64,000 nucleotides of DNA, taken from contig SZWC01006925.1 of assembly GCA_023375785.1 (NCBI GenBank), forward strand, positions 28,255 to 92,254. Direction: 5' to 3'. Origin of the DNA: Penium margaritaceum (taxonomy: Eukaryota > Streptophyta > Zygnematophyceae > Desmidiales > Peniaceae). Shown one piece after another: positions 1 to 10,690 of the stretch. Each line of letters begins with the position of its first letter. Positions within the stretch are counted from its first letter, which is position 1. The translations under genes and the position numbers were made by a program. The notes beneath the pieces were generated by a model, which was given only the letters and a program-made list of their open reading frames with translations, was not told the DNA's origin and ran no database searches.

Positions 1-2463
1 AAATCACAACACTCACAGGAGTACGTCAGGGATGCCCTCTGGCCCCACTACTTTTCATTGTCGGAATGGAACCTCTTAACCAGCTTCTCCGAACAAAAAT
101 CCCCAAACCAATCAGAACCAAAAAACCTATCCCAACTTTTGGGGCATATGCAGATGACACCACTATCTTTGCGAAAGATCAAGAGGCTCTGGATATGGCT
201 GCAGAGATACTCGACGAATGCAAAGCCCTGACCGGCCTTAAAGCCAACGCGGCTAAAACTTTCATCCTCCCTGCCGGCCCCAAGTCTGACCCTCTCACCA
301 ATACAACACATCAACACACAACCCAACCTCAGCGCGTCCTCGGGCTGTATCTCGATCAAGACACCATGTCCCCAGAGATTTGGGGAATCATTAAAAACAA
401 AATCCAAGAGTCGATCGAGATCTGGCGGAAGTTTCACCTCCCCCTGCTCACAAGAATCATCATCATAAACGCATACCTCACACCAATCTACATGTACAGA
501 TCAGACCTCTGCCCCCCTCCACCAGAAGTACTGTCACAACTCAAAAACTCGCTCTATAACTTCCTCTCTGGAACAAAGAAGGACGGCAAACTCCGCTTCG
601 TCAACAGGAACCTTGCGATCACGCCCCAGGAAGAGGGAGGCTTAGGCATGTTATGCCCACAAACAATTATTGCCGCTCAAAGTGCACACAGAGCATGCAA
701 AATTTTGCAGCCCACACTAGAACAATGGAAATCAGTGGCCTGCATGTCGAATAGTTTCAAGAAAATGGGCCATTTTTTCCTTTCTCACCCAACCATCCTC
801 CGAAACAAAAGAATCCAACGCACCAGATGGTTTGAAAGTCTCAACAACTTCATCAAAACCAATCCAACCATCCTGCCACCCTCACTCGTACGACACAAAA
901 TCTTGGAAGAGTACGTTGCCTTCAATAGATTTTTCACCAAGCCCAATGGTACGCCCTTCGGAGTAGATCAACACGAGTTCTTCCTTTACGAGAAAGAAAT
1001 CCAAATCAAGCACCTCTTATCCAAAGAAGGCCACAGATACACCAGGAATTTCACCCCTTTAAACCCCAAAGAATTCACAAAACAGGAACTTAAAACTCTC
1101 AAGATAATCCGATCACAGATACCACATACATGGGAAAGTTGTATCCTGCATATGGATAACACAACATCAGACCAGTTTGAGTACTGGTGCTTAACCAACT
1201 ACATGGATAAATCACCCTTCTACCTATACCGGGTAACCTGTCAAGACAAGAAATACACAACTAAAACAATGCAAGTCTTACAAGACCTAAGCATTGTAGA
1301 AACAAACAAGCCACCCATGGTCATCCATGATATTAGCAACCTTACTCCAGTTCATACGGAGAATAACGTGTTCGTGGGTTACGCCAACAATGTTGCACAA
1401 CCATCATGGCGTCTAGGTACCAAACAACCCCGACTCATGAGCATCTACAAAAACCTCCTCCAACAAAGCCTTAAACCAGTAAACTACCCGGAAAAATGGC
1501 TAGAAGAGGCGGGAGTAATTGTCTCGCCCAAAACAACCACGTCCATCATCAAAGCAGACATTCTTCCATCCAAAGTCAAAGACAAACTCCTACGGATACT
1601 CCTCTTTTGCATCCAAGTACGGGAGAGAATAAAAGTTTTCCCACCTCCATTCGTAAACATCTGTCCTCTATGTAACCTTTTTCGAGAAACAATCCTACAC
1701 GCTTTCCACACCTGCGAGAGAATTCAACAAACGATGCAAAAAATACAACATTGCCTCTTACTCATGTGCAACATCCGGTCACCACACCCCTTCGTCTTCA
1801 CAAGTGAACACCCTAGGTTTCACATATGGCAACTTCTACAAGCCACGGTTTTCACAGAATTATGGTCCAACAGATGTCAGATATCACTTGAGAACCATAA
1901 AAGTTTCCAAAACCCAACAGCATACCTATCCTCGCGCATCTCAACAGCCTTCACCTTCAATTTAAACACTTACATATCCTCCCTTCACAAATCCCGGAAA
2001 ACAAAACCCCTCGGTAAACTACTTCACTCACTCACATCGCAGCCACAAATTGCCAAGATAGACACTAAACTCTCCCCACCTGTAGCTGTCCTCCACCCAC
2101 AACTAACCCGCATCTGGAACAACAAACCTAATCACATGGGGGGCTGGGTATTTCAGGGAATTGTTTAACAAACATAATCTGAACCCCCTTTTCACTTGGT
2201 TACGACCAGTGGAATAGATATCTTTGGGGGTGGAAGTTTAGTGGGTGACCACTCTTCTCAAGTGTGGAAGTCTCACATAACCCTACGGTTTCTTAACCGA
2301 TGGGTACCTACGTTGGTATAACCTTGGTTATACGGGGCGCAGCTCAGCTGTAAGCCCCCACTGTAATGGTGCCAACAAAAAGGGTGACCACCTCCAAGGC
2401 GTGTCTATTGCCGCAAAAACAAAAAAAAAAAAAAAAACAAAAACAAAAACAAAAACAAAAAAA
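1..2463 (+). mobile_element. LINE (non-LTR retrotransposon), 3' half with A-rich tail
   Basis: The element consists of the RT-bearing ORF, about 245 bp of 3' UTR (2169-2414) and an A-rich tail (2415-2463) made of a run of 17 A followed by AAAAAC repeats. Directly after the tail, Copia coding sequence starts in mid-protein, so the LINE inserted into an older Copia copy. The 5' end and target duplication cannot be seen because the element starts outside the window. Confidence 0.85.
3..2168 (+). CDS. LINE reverse transcriptase, C-terminal part (5' end outside window)
   Basis: This is the C-terminal part of a non-LTR retrotransposon ORF2 protein, which copies the element RNA at a nicked target. 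The frame is already open at the window edge; the first ATG inside (66) is internal, because upstream codons read GVRQGCPLAPLLF, RT motif B with its usual spacing. The catalytic YADD lies at 147-158, followed by the LTGLKANAAKT motif D region. A long tether follows, then a C-terminal zinc-binding motif CPLC...H...C at 1662-1715 (zf-RVT type), as in L1-like plant and algal LINEs. The endonuclease and RT motifs 0-A lie upstream of the window. About 720 codons are uninterrupted, so this copy may be young. Codon use is AT-leaning compared with the Copia sequence that follows. The LINE assignment is secure; the clade (L1-like) is inferred from the A tail and zinc motif. Confidence 0.9.
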   Translation: MTTLTGVRQGCPLAPLLFIVGMEPLNQLLRTKIPKPIRTKKPIPTFGAYADDTTIFAKDQEALDMAAEILDECKALTGLKANAAKTFILPAGPKSDPLTNTTHQHTTQPQRVLGLYLDQDTMSPEIWGIIKNKIQESIEIWRKFHLPLLTRIIIINAYLTPIYMYRSDLCPPPPEVLSQLKNSLYNFLSGTKKDGKLRFVNRNLAITPQEEGGLGMLCPQTIIAAQSAHRACKILQPTLEQWKSVACMSNSFKKMGHFFLSHPTILRNKRIQRTRWFESLNNFIKTNPTILPPSLVRHKILEEYVAFNRFFTKPNGTPFGVDQHEFFLYEKEIQIKHLLSKEGHRYTRNFTPLNPKEFTKQELKTLKIIRSQIPHTWESCILHMDNTTSDQFEYWCLTNYMDKSPFYLYRVTCQDKKYTTKTMQVLQDLSIVETNKPPMVIHDISNLTPVHTENNVFVGYANNVAQPSWRLGTKQPRLMSIYKNLLQQSLKPVNYPEKWLEEAGVIVSPKTTTSIIKADILPSKVKDKLLRILLFCIQVRERIKVFPPPFVNICPLCNLFRETILHAFHTCERIQQTMQKIQHCLLLMCNIRSPHPFVFTSEHPRFHIWQLLQATVFTELWSNRCQISLENHKSFQNPTAYLSSRISTAFTFNLNTYISSLHKSRKTKPLGKLLHSLTSQPQIAKIDTKLSPPVAVLHPQLTRIWNNKPNHMGGWVFQGIV

Positions 2464-4380
2464 CGGGACGGGAAGAAAGATGAGCACGCCCTTATGGCGG
2501 ACAACTCCACCAACTTGAAGGATCCGGGAGTTGCCGTCATTGACTCCAGATCAAGCCGCCACACGCAATGCAACAGGGCAGCATTTGTCACCTACGGCGC
2601 CTCGGAGAGACGCATGACGGTGGCCAATGGAAAAACAGAGGTGGCCGCCGGTGAGGGTAACGTCCGCATTGAGTCAATTGTGGATGGAAAACGTGTCACG
2701 AGCACAATCCACGACGTGCTCCACATGCCCAAATTTGGGGTAAACCTGCTCTCCGTCAGCCACCTTATCGACAAGGGACTTGAGGTGCTCTTCACAAAGG
2801 AGGCCGTCATCCGCAAGGAGGGCAAAGGTGAGGTGATTGCGCGTGCCAAGAGGGAGGACGACTTGTACCTGCTACGCGCTAAGATCCTCAGCAGCCGGGT
2901 GGGGTCCAACCCCGCCAATCTTGCAACAAAGGATAGAGGAGACTTGGACCTATGGAACCGCCGACTCTGCCACATTTCTCCATCGACAGTGAAGGGGATG
3001 GCTAAGAGGGAAGTGGTGCGGAGTCTCCAAATAAGCGGCCTTGATAGAACCAAGGAGACCGTGTGTGAGCCATGCATCATTGGCAAATCAACGCGGCAGC
3101 CTTTTGTGGCCAAGGGGACGCGTGCATTGGCAAAACTGGCCGTGGTACACACAAATGTGTGTGGACTGCTTGAGAGCTCCATCGGCGGAGCTCGCTACTT
3201 CCTCACCTTCATCAATGACCACAGCCGGAAACTCTACCTCTACCCAATGAAGCGGAAGAGTGAGGTCCTTGCGTGCATGCAGGAGTTTGTGGCAGGTGTG
3301 GAGCGGCAAACAGAGCTGAAGGTGAAGGCGTTCCGGAGTGACAACGGCAGTGAATATGCGGGGTGCCTTGAGTGGATGAAGAGCAAGGGGATTGAGTGGC
3401 AGAAAAAAAACTCCACACTCCCCACAACAGAATGGCGTCGCAGAGAGAGTGAATCGCACAATCCTTAACATGGTGTGATCCATGTTGAGCGACGCCAGCC
3501 TTACACAACGGTACTGGGCGGAGGCGGCAAGGACAGCAGCGTACATCATGAATATCATGCCGACCAAGCCGCTGAAGGACAAGGAGAGCAATGCGTAGAA
3601 GACACCACAAGAGGTGTGGAGAGGGAGGAAACTGGCAGTGGGTCGCCTCCGCACGTTTGGTTGTGTTGCACATGCGGTTGTGCAAGCACGTGAAGGACGG
3701 AGCAAGCTGGACCCACAAACCCGCCGGTGTATTTTCCTTGGATATGAGAGCGGAAGCAAGGCGTACCGACTCTTTGATCCAAGGAGGCAGGAGATTGTGC
3801 AGAGTCGTGACGTCACGTTCGACGAGAAAAGCCGTTGGACAGACGAGGAGGCTGGTCTCTCCAAAAGGGGGGAGTGGCTGCGACTACTTGAGGGGGAGAC
3901 GCCGGAGGACGTGAATGAGGGTGACGTCCTCGCAACAGCACCAGCCGGAGCGGATCGCCCGAGGGATGGTCGAGCGGCAGAATTTGTTCCGGCCAGTTCT
4001 GATGAAGAATCCGAAGCACCGGAGATGGACGTGAAGGCGGGGAGTCGACCGATGTCTCCAAGGTCTCCAAGCGAGGGGGAGCACGCGCATGGAGAGGTTG
4101 GCGCCAAAAGGGGATAGCAACAACAACAACCGCCTCAAGAGCCCCGCATGAGCAGCCGTGTGCGAAGAAGGACAAAGAAGTACGATGCCGACAAGGGCAT
4201 TTGGACTGGGTTCGCACAAGCCTTTTTCATGCAAGAGGAGCCTGAAGGAGGCACTGCACAAGAAGGATGGGGCTGAGTGGGAGGGAGCAATAAAATGTGA
4301 GCTCGCCTCCCATGAGGAGAAAGGCTCTTGAGTTGCAGGTTGAGCATGGTCAACTGCCATGGGTGACGCGCAAGGGGGAG
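2464..4380 (+). mobile_element. Ty1/Copia pol fossil (protease to start of RT)
   Basis: Pol remnant of a Copia LTR retrotransposon. Visible parts in order are: the protease neighbourhood (VIDSRSSRHTQCN, about 2536-2575), the GAG-pre-integrase domain (LWNRRLCHIS, about 2950), the integrase core (FRSDNGSEYAG, about 3332-3363), the post-integrase region ending with the typical line about a changed 'RSRDVTF' block near 3800, and the approach to RT near 4260-4350. RT, RNase H and both LTRs are not seen. It is broken in several places. It is of a different Copia lineage from the three elements at 26-47 kb, lacking their Pro/Ala-rich linker. Old. Confidence 0.8.
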
Positions 4381-4445
4381 ATTGTTGGAGAGATGCTCCT
4401 CACCATGGCAGGAGTGACTCCAAAAAGGAACACCAAAAAGACAAG

Positions 4446-4515
4446 CCTTATTGGCTTAGTGGTTAATGGTGTCCACCTCTAGAGGCAGGGGCCCGGGTTC
4501 AATTCCCACAAGATC
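4446..4515 (+). mobile_element. tRNA-like head of a possible SINE
   Basis: An A-box-like TGGCTTAGTGG (4452-4462) and a B-box-like GGTTCAATTCC (4496-4506) are spaced as in a tRNA-type RNA polymerase III promoter. The T-arm pairs only partly and the anticodon arm is replaced by the palindrome CCTCTAGAGG (4476-4485), so it is not a working tRNA. A tRNA-derived SINE head is the likeliest reading; no tail or target duplication was found. Confidence 0.5.
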
Positions 4516-5200
4516 AATTTATGCCCTGCCTCAAGGGAGGTGAAAAATAGATGCCAGGAAGCTAGCTCAAACTCTAGAATTCCTCCTTAAGGTTCTAGAA
4601 GGCCAGGTGAAGGTCCAGGAAGGTGGCACACCCTCTAGAAGGGGTGACTTGTCCTACAAGGCATCTAGAGGTGTCTTGGCCTTTTGGATACCTTCCCTCC
4701 TATTAGAAGCAAGCTGAGGAATCTAGGAGGGGGCAGAAGCTTCTAGAGGAAGGAAGGGATGCCTTCCTAGGTGGAAAAAGGACAGCCTACCAAGGGCCAC
4801 TCTAGAAGCCATAGAACCTGCTAGGAAGCTCCAAATCTGACATGCTTTTGTGTTCTGGAAAGCTTAGATCAGTGGCTATAAAATGCCACTGATTTTGAGC
4901 CTTGAAAAAGAGTTCATTCCCAGTCTATTGAGGCCAAAACTATTGCCTCACTCTCTGACCAGATTTTTGCCATCCTTGGAACCAGTTGCCTCCACAGTTT
5001 CAGTCTTTCCAAAAACAGTTGGTGGTGTGAACCAGCCACTGCTAGGGACCCTCCAGGGTAGACACTCACCCTCAAACCAACACTTTGAAGGAGGCGGCAT
5101 TGGTCATCTAGCACACGCAATTTTCGTCAACATCCGTCATCAGACATGTCAATGCTCCGACGTAGATGATCTTGGTTTCAACCATCATACCCTCATTTCT
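4516..5200. other. Non-coding stretch with TCTAGA cluster and TATA-like box
   Basis: No gene is recognisable. TCTAGA occurs at 4573, 4594, 4634, 4664, 4742 and 4801, plus 4478 in the SINE head. One copy reads TTCTAGAA, the TTCnnGAA core of a heat-shock element. A hairpin with arms AGGAAGG/CCTTCCT sits at 4751-4768. TATAAAA lies at 4877-4883. The stretch could be a SINE body, an LTR remnant or a promoter; no open frame downstream supports a gene. Confidence 0.4.
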
Positions 5201-8200
5201 GTCTGAAATGGGTACCGTAGGCTTCTGCTCACATCCCTGTCAAAAGCACACTGCTTTTAACCAGGTTAGCTGAGATAACCGATCTCAACGACCATGGACT
5301 TTATCCACGAACAAAGTGTTCAGCATATGGTATTCACCAAACGGGTGTACCATGATCACCATCACTACGGTATAAGTTGAAAGAACACCTTTCGAGTTCC
5401 AATTCCATGTGATTGTAATCAAACGCTTCCGAATCACATCCGGTGATCCTGGAATAACCGGTTCTAAAATCCTGTTGTGTTCATGTCATCGCGTCCAAGG
5501 GTTCCATTCGGGAACCCGCCAGTGGATCGTGTTTGCCAAGTTGCAACAATCCGTGTTGCTTCAATGTATTCTATTGTGTACATTCGGTACTTCCACTCGA
5601 TAGAGTGTTTTCCATATGCCGTGTCCGGGGCACTTGTAGAGGGTATCGCCCTCATCGAAGACATCTGACAAACCACCACAATCCTGAATATCACCGCAGC
5701 GACATCCAAAAACATATTGTACTTGCATTCAGCAATCTACATAAACTAAACCATCCCCAAAACCAAGGGGCTTGAGGCACTTCACCATAGCCTTTTGGGT
5801 CAGTGAAGCATGGTTTGACTACATAGTAGTCATTATGATCTCTCTCGGAGATGGGTTGGGTTCCAACAAATCGGATGTTGGATTTATTTTGCACATCGAT
5901 ATCGCATATGCGGTGCTATACCATATCTTTGGCATTATCAGAATCCATCAGTGTGATGTTTGAAGAGCGTGACGTACACGACTAGTGTACCGTGTCACGA
6001 TGCCATCAACTTTGAGGCGTTTCTTAAAAAATCAAATGAATCTGATGAGAAACATCGTTTCTCGAGGTCCATCTTGAAGAGTCCTTTCACATGAACATTT
6101 GGTTACAACACACTGGTCGTTATCTTGTTTCGATGTTCATTATGACTCGTTATGTGGTCAGTCGGACCACCAAGATGTAGATGCTAACATGCTCTTAGCA
6201 TAAAGCTATTATCTTATAGGTCGTTTCCATGGTCATCAGCTTTAGACACAAAACCCAGACCTTTTGTGATCTTAACTATGTCGTAGTTGGGTTGTAGAAA
6301 AGTATGAGATCATTGTAGAACTCTCGAACTCCATTAGTAGAAAAGGAGTGTCGTTCATTTTCTTTGAAATGGAATTTTCACAGAACTGTGGGTGAACTCA
6401 TGTCACCGACATCGGTTCACGCACTTTTGTCTATCAATGTCCGTGACATGTTCACTCATCGAGTGATAGTAGACTGAAGGTGTCGCCTTCAAATTTGTTC
6501 ACATCCGACATTCGGTCAATATTGTCATACGCCAGAATTGATTCTTGCGATCTTCGACCACCGCACTATGGCATCTCACATCGTTGCGGACCCATCGAAG
6601 AGTCTCAGTTCCTTTCTGGCGCATTTACAACCCCAATTGACAATAATCCTTGTCTTCTGAACAGGGTTGTGAGTACACTCATGTACATTTTTGTCGTCCG
6701 TACTAGTCGGGTACTACAACATGTATCCATCACTCACCGAGTGATAGGGTTTCAATAGTTGCGCCATTGAGAACTTGTTCAAGGGTATCATCCTTGACAC
6801 ATTCAATCACGGACCGATTTTTGCATCAGCCATGACTTATGGTGAAGAGAACATCTGAAAGGTACTAATACATCCAGTACACACTGTGCACAGGTAGCAT
6901 GATGTCAATCCTTGAGAAGTGAAGTCGACGTTCTTACACACCAGGTCTCATTCACATCTCATGACATAGTCATAACACGGGCTTAGTCATGAAACGATCG
7001 TAACTGCCTTTGAACATTGTAGCGCAATGGGACATGTAACTGTTGTAGCACACGTCGTGCACCCACCAAACTACTTGTTTGGTGAAATGGTGTCGCCGTA
7101 TTTATCCAAGACAACAGCTGATATCGTTAGCTTGTTCAAATGTCACAAAACCGTTGCGATCATTCGTACATCCAACGTATCTTTAACTTAATGTCGTGAT
7201 TGACGCACCATCAGATAGTGGATAATGTTTGTGTGCATGTTGTGCAAGATTTTCCCTCATGCCGTGTACCTATTGTCACGTGGTTGAAGTACAGCGGCAT
7301 GAATCACATACCATGATCCATTGAAAAGTGTATTGTCTCCGGCACGTCCTGTGGTCATGTAAGTCGTGCATGTTTTGGAACTGCTGCTCAACCGACTGGG
7401 CTTTTGTAACACGTTCCATCTATAGATGCGGAGGAGTTCACCCACCATTCGTATGGTCTAAATTTGAGGAAATCATCCATGTCACACCGTGATTTATCCG
7501 TAAGAATCCGGTTTGTACTTCTTTCGGAAGTACCTTTCCAAACTGCTATCGGCAGGGTGAAGTTTTTAACTTCAAATGGTCGTCACTGTCGGTGACGACC
7601 GAGATCGTTGTGTTGTTTGTACACCGTTCGGGCATACATCTGATCACCACAGTTGTCCGTGATTGTTTCTGGACATGCCTGTTGATTCTCTATTTAAAGA
7701 ATTCGACAGTATGACCGTCCTCAACATCGTCAAGATGCTTTACAAACGTCAAACGGCGTTTTTGGCGCTTCAAGTAATGCGCATGCCGCACTTTCCCGTA
7801 TAACTACTTTGTGCATAGATCGTATGCTTTCATTTGGTGGTCTATTGCAAGCTAGTACGACAAGGCAACGATTGTCTATTTTGTCTAGTTGATACAACAG
7901 GGTGCGATCAGTACCCACGTTATTGGTGCAATCGGTCTGCATCTTATAACATGTGTTGTACCATCAACACTAGCATAGCTAGTCCAGTCGGAACTCTTGG
8001 CCGTGGTACATTCGGCAAACGCATGAGTGGTGCATTCGGCACCCATGACAAAAGTGCAACCGGCAACTTCTGTCACTTGCGCAAGCGGTGCCTATGACAA
8101 TGGTGCATTCGGGACTCGTGTCGATTCAACCGACGCACCCGTCGGCCATGCATTTAATTCTCGTGGGGATTGTGCATTCGGCACTCACGTGAATGCTACA

Positions 8201-9720
8201 ATTGCATCTCCGATGTTGGTCATGCTCCTAGTGCGACCGGCACTTGGCAATTTTGTGGGATTGGCCCTCGATCGGAGATTCTCACCATCGCGTGCGTGTT
8301 GAGTACAATCGGCACTCACATATTCCTTAAGCAAAAATCCAAGCACAAATGACTAATCAAGTATGCTTGGTGCACTTGGCACCAATGTGGATATGCAATG
8401 GACATTTGTTTTGGTCACATATTCGTAGACCATGGAAAGTGCATTCGGCACTAGCATCACAAATGCATTCGGCATCCGTGATCATAGTACAACTGGCCTT
8501 TTTCAGTGTTCGACACCGTCAAAAGTTGTGCAACTAGCATGTGTGCTGTTGCCAGTAGTGCAATCGACACCTACATCGACGACGTGGTCGATGCCCGTAT
8601 GAACGTGTAATTGGCACTCGTTTTGTGCAACTCGCACATTTTGCATTGTTGCGGTGAGTAGATGGGTTGTTGAGTGGTCGTAGCACATTCGGTCCTTTCA
8701 TTATTCTTCATCGAGAATCCGTCTTGATGCACGTCACCATTGTGGTTTTGCAACCTGGCGAACGTTGTAGTCGTCGTTTTGCGTAAACAAAAATGCTTAG
8801 CGCATGTACAACCAATATTGAGCCATGCCATGATTTTTTAACAGTCAACCCTTCCGGGTTTTGTCACAAAACACCCCAAACTATGAGGTTAACTCATGTA
8901 AATCTAGGCACTACTAGTGCTAAATTTATCGCATTAAAGCATTTCCAAGGGAATTCCGTTCACCACATGGAAAACTGTCAATTGTCCTCCTTTTTGTGCT
9001 TCAGATCGGAAAAGGAAAAGAAAACAAGAACTACTAATTTTCAGAAGAGCTCAACCAGAGCTTTTTAAAACTGTGCGTCAAAACCCATGGTCAACTTGAC
9101 CACACTCTCGGGTTCGGCCACAAACTTTGTCACCGTTTTGAACGTTTTTGTAAAACGTTAACGTAGAATTCCTCAACTTGAGGATCTATGAAAAATGAAC
9201 AAAATCATGTCACATCAAGTGCATTTTTTGTTTGATGCTTGAAATATTTCAAACGTCACCCGGTGGTGTGTTAGGAAAACTGTCGGTCTTCACTTTTTCC
9301 CATGAACAGGAAAACATTGAAGAAAATGATTGAGAAACTTCTCAATACATTTTAGAGCGTATAATGAGCTCCACGCCGCTTTTTATAGTGGTGAACCCAT
9401 GACCAACAAGGCCAGACCACGGGTCCAACTGAGGAAATCGTCCTTGCCTCTAGTGCTAGTGGCACTTAGAGATTTGTAAACTTTTTAGAAAAGGTTACAT
9501 ATTCAACCTAAACTTAGAGCTTGTTCTGAGCTTCAAATAGGTTTTGACGGTGTGTAAAATGGATGCTTAACAAAGAAACTGTCCTCCGTTTCATGTGGAA
9601 CCGGCCGGGTCCAAAAAAACGTGGAAATTTAGGAGAAAATTTCCCCGCCACTTGTGACGGTGGTGGAATCCAACTCGTAATCACCACATCTCCACACTTC
9701 TTTCTACCCACTGCGCTACT
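5200..9720. repeat. Hairpin-dense non-coding region
   Basis: No gene is recognisable in 4.5 kb. The stretch is full of short perfect inverted repeats with unrelated stems. Arms and positions: GGGTTCC 5499-5517, GAGGG 5639-5653, ATCTC 5838-5852, GTACAC 5974-5990, GAGAAA 6047-6063, GTGGTC 6154-6170, TCACT 6452-6466, TGAAGG 6475-6491, ATCACT 6729-6745, CACCAAAC 7064-7084, GTACTTC 7515-7533, CTGC 7543-7555, TGAAGTT 7558-7574, GGTCGTCAC 7578-7600, AACGTTTT 9141-9159, ATTGAGAA 9329-9346, GGAAATTT 9623-9644. Loops are mostly exactly five bases, commonly ATTCG, TATCG, CATCG, AGTCG, TGTCG, TTTCG. Centres of neighbouring hairpins are often 24 nt apart (6459/6483; 7524/7549; 7566/7589). Origin unknown. 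Confidence 0.7.
7900..8695. repeat. Decayed ~24-bp tandem array of GTGC-hairpin units
   Basis: About seventeen relatives of GTGCATTCGGCAC recur, e.g. at 8030, 8054, 8103, 8172, 8231, 8303, 8370, 8439, 8463, 8487, 8558, 8605 and 8625. Distances are mostly near 24 nt or two to three times that, as expected of a tandem array with some units decayed. The core is itself a hairpin (GTGC arm, five-base loop, GCAC arm). Variants such as GTGCGACCGGCAC and GTGCACTTGGCAC keep the arms while the loop changes. Confidence 0.65.
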
Positions 9721-9789
9721 TGCGTACGGCAATCGTCTTAGAAAAAGGTTACTGATTGCGTTGAGCCGTTGTGCGGGGTGATGCCCTCT

Positions 9790-10690
9790 GGTGGTGGGGA
9801 GGACTGAGGAAACTTCCTCGCCTCCTTCCTCCTTGGGTTGTCGGCCCTTGTCAGAGGGGATGGGAAGGAGAAAGAGGTCGCCTCCTTGCCTCCCCCTTGG
9901 GTTGTCAGCCCTCTGAGGGGGGGTGATGGGACGATGCCTCAACCCTTGGACTCCTCCCCCCTTGGACCGTCGGCCACGTGAGGGGAGGGGGGGGGTGGCA
10001 GACATCCCTTCTCCTCCCCCTTTGACCATTGGCCCGCGTGAGAGAGGATGAAGGGGGACTCGCCCCTTTTCTCCCCCCACGGGCTGGCGGCCTTCAAGAG
10101 AGGGCGGGGAGAGTGGGAGACGTCCCCTCTCCTCCTCCTTGGCCTTCAACCCACGTGAAAGAGGGGGGGGGGGGGAGGGGGCCGACGCCCCCTATCCGTC
10201 CCCGTCGACACAGTTGACGCCATGGCCGAGGGGGAGAGGGGGGGCTCGCCCGTCTCCTCCCCCTCGGCGCCATCAGCGCAATGGGCAAGCGGGAGAGGGG
10301 GACTCGCCCCTCTCCTCCTCGTCAGCGAAATCGGTGCTTTGGGCAAGGGGGAGAGGAGCGATTACCACTCCTCTCCCTCTCTGGCGCTGTCAGCGCCTGA
10401 GAGGAGAGGGAGGGGGGTGTACCGCTCCCTTTCTCCCTCTTCGGCGCTGTCGGCGCCTGAGAGGAGAGGGAGGAGGTGTACCGCTCCCTCTCTCCCTCTC
10501 TGGCACAGTCCGCGCCTGAGAGGAGAGGGAGGGGGTGTACCGCTCCCTCTCTCCCTCTCTAGCGCAGTCGGTGCTTGAGAGGAGTAAGAGAAGGGAGTGC
10601 ACCCTCCTCCCCATCTCTCCCTTGTCTGGCGCAGCCGGCGCCTGAAGGGTGAGGGAGGGGACAGAACTACCCCCTTCTACCGGTGGAAAG
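9790..10690. repeat. ~60-bp purine/pyrimidine minisatellite, about 15 units
   Basis: A motif of the form GGnCnnTCGGCCC..GTGAGAGAGGG recurs at about 9835, 9898, 9965, 10023, 10080, 10141, 10213, 10271, 10331, 10388, 10448, 10507, 10567 and 10633, a period of 57-67 bp. The last units (10383-10640) are the most alike. Each unit has a purine-rich half (GAGAGGAGAGGGAGG) and a pyrimidine-rich half (CTCCCTCTCTCC), so each can fold back on itself or form triplex DNA. Frames read through it are low-complexity shadows. Confidence 0.8.

Noticed and set aside
4446-4515. Functional tRNA gene
   Set aside because: A and B boxes are present but the acceptor and T stems do not pair properly; a SINE head is more likely.
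8006-8097. Octapeptide pattern (TFGKRMSG, AFGTHDKS, ATGNF) resembling trimeric-autotransporter head repeats
   Set aside because: The period is 24 nt and follows from the GTGC hairpin repeat; the frame is short and other units shift frame. The resemblance is probably accidental.
7900-8695. CRISPR-like array
   Set aside because: Repeats are degenerate, spacing varies in multiples of the unit and the context is eukaryotic; it is a decayed tandem repeat.
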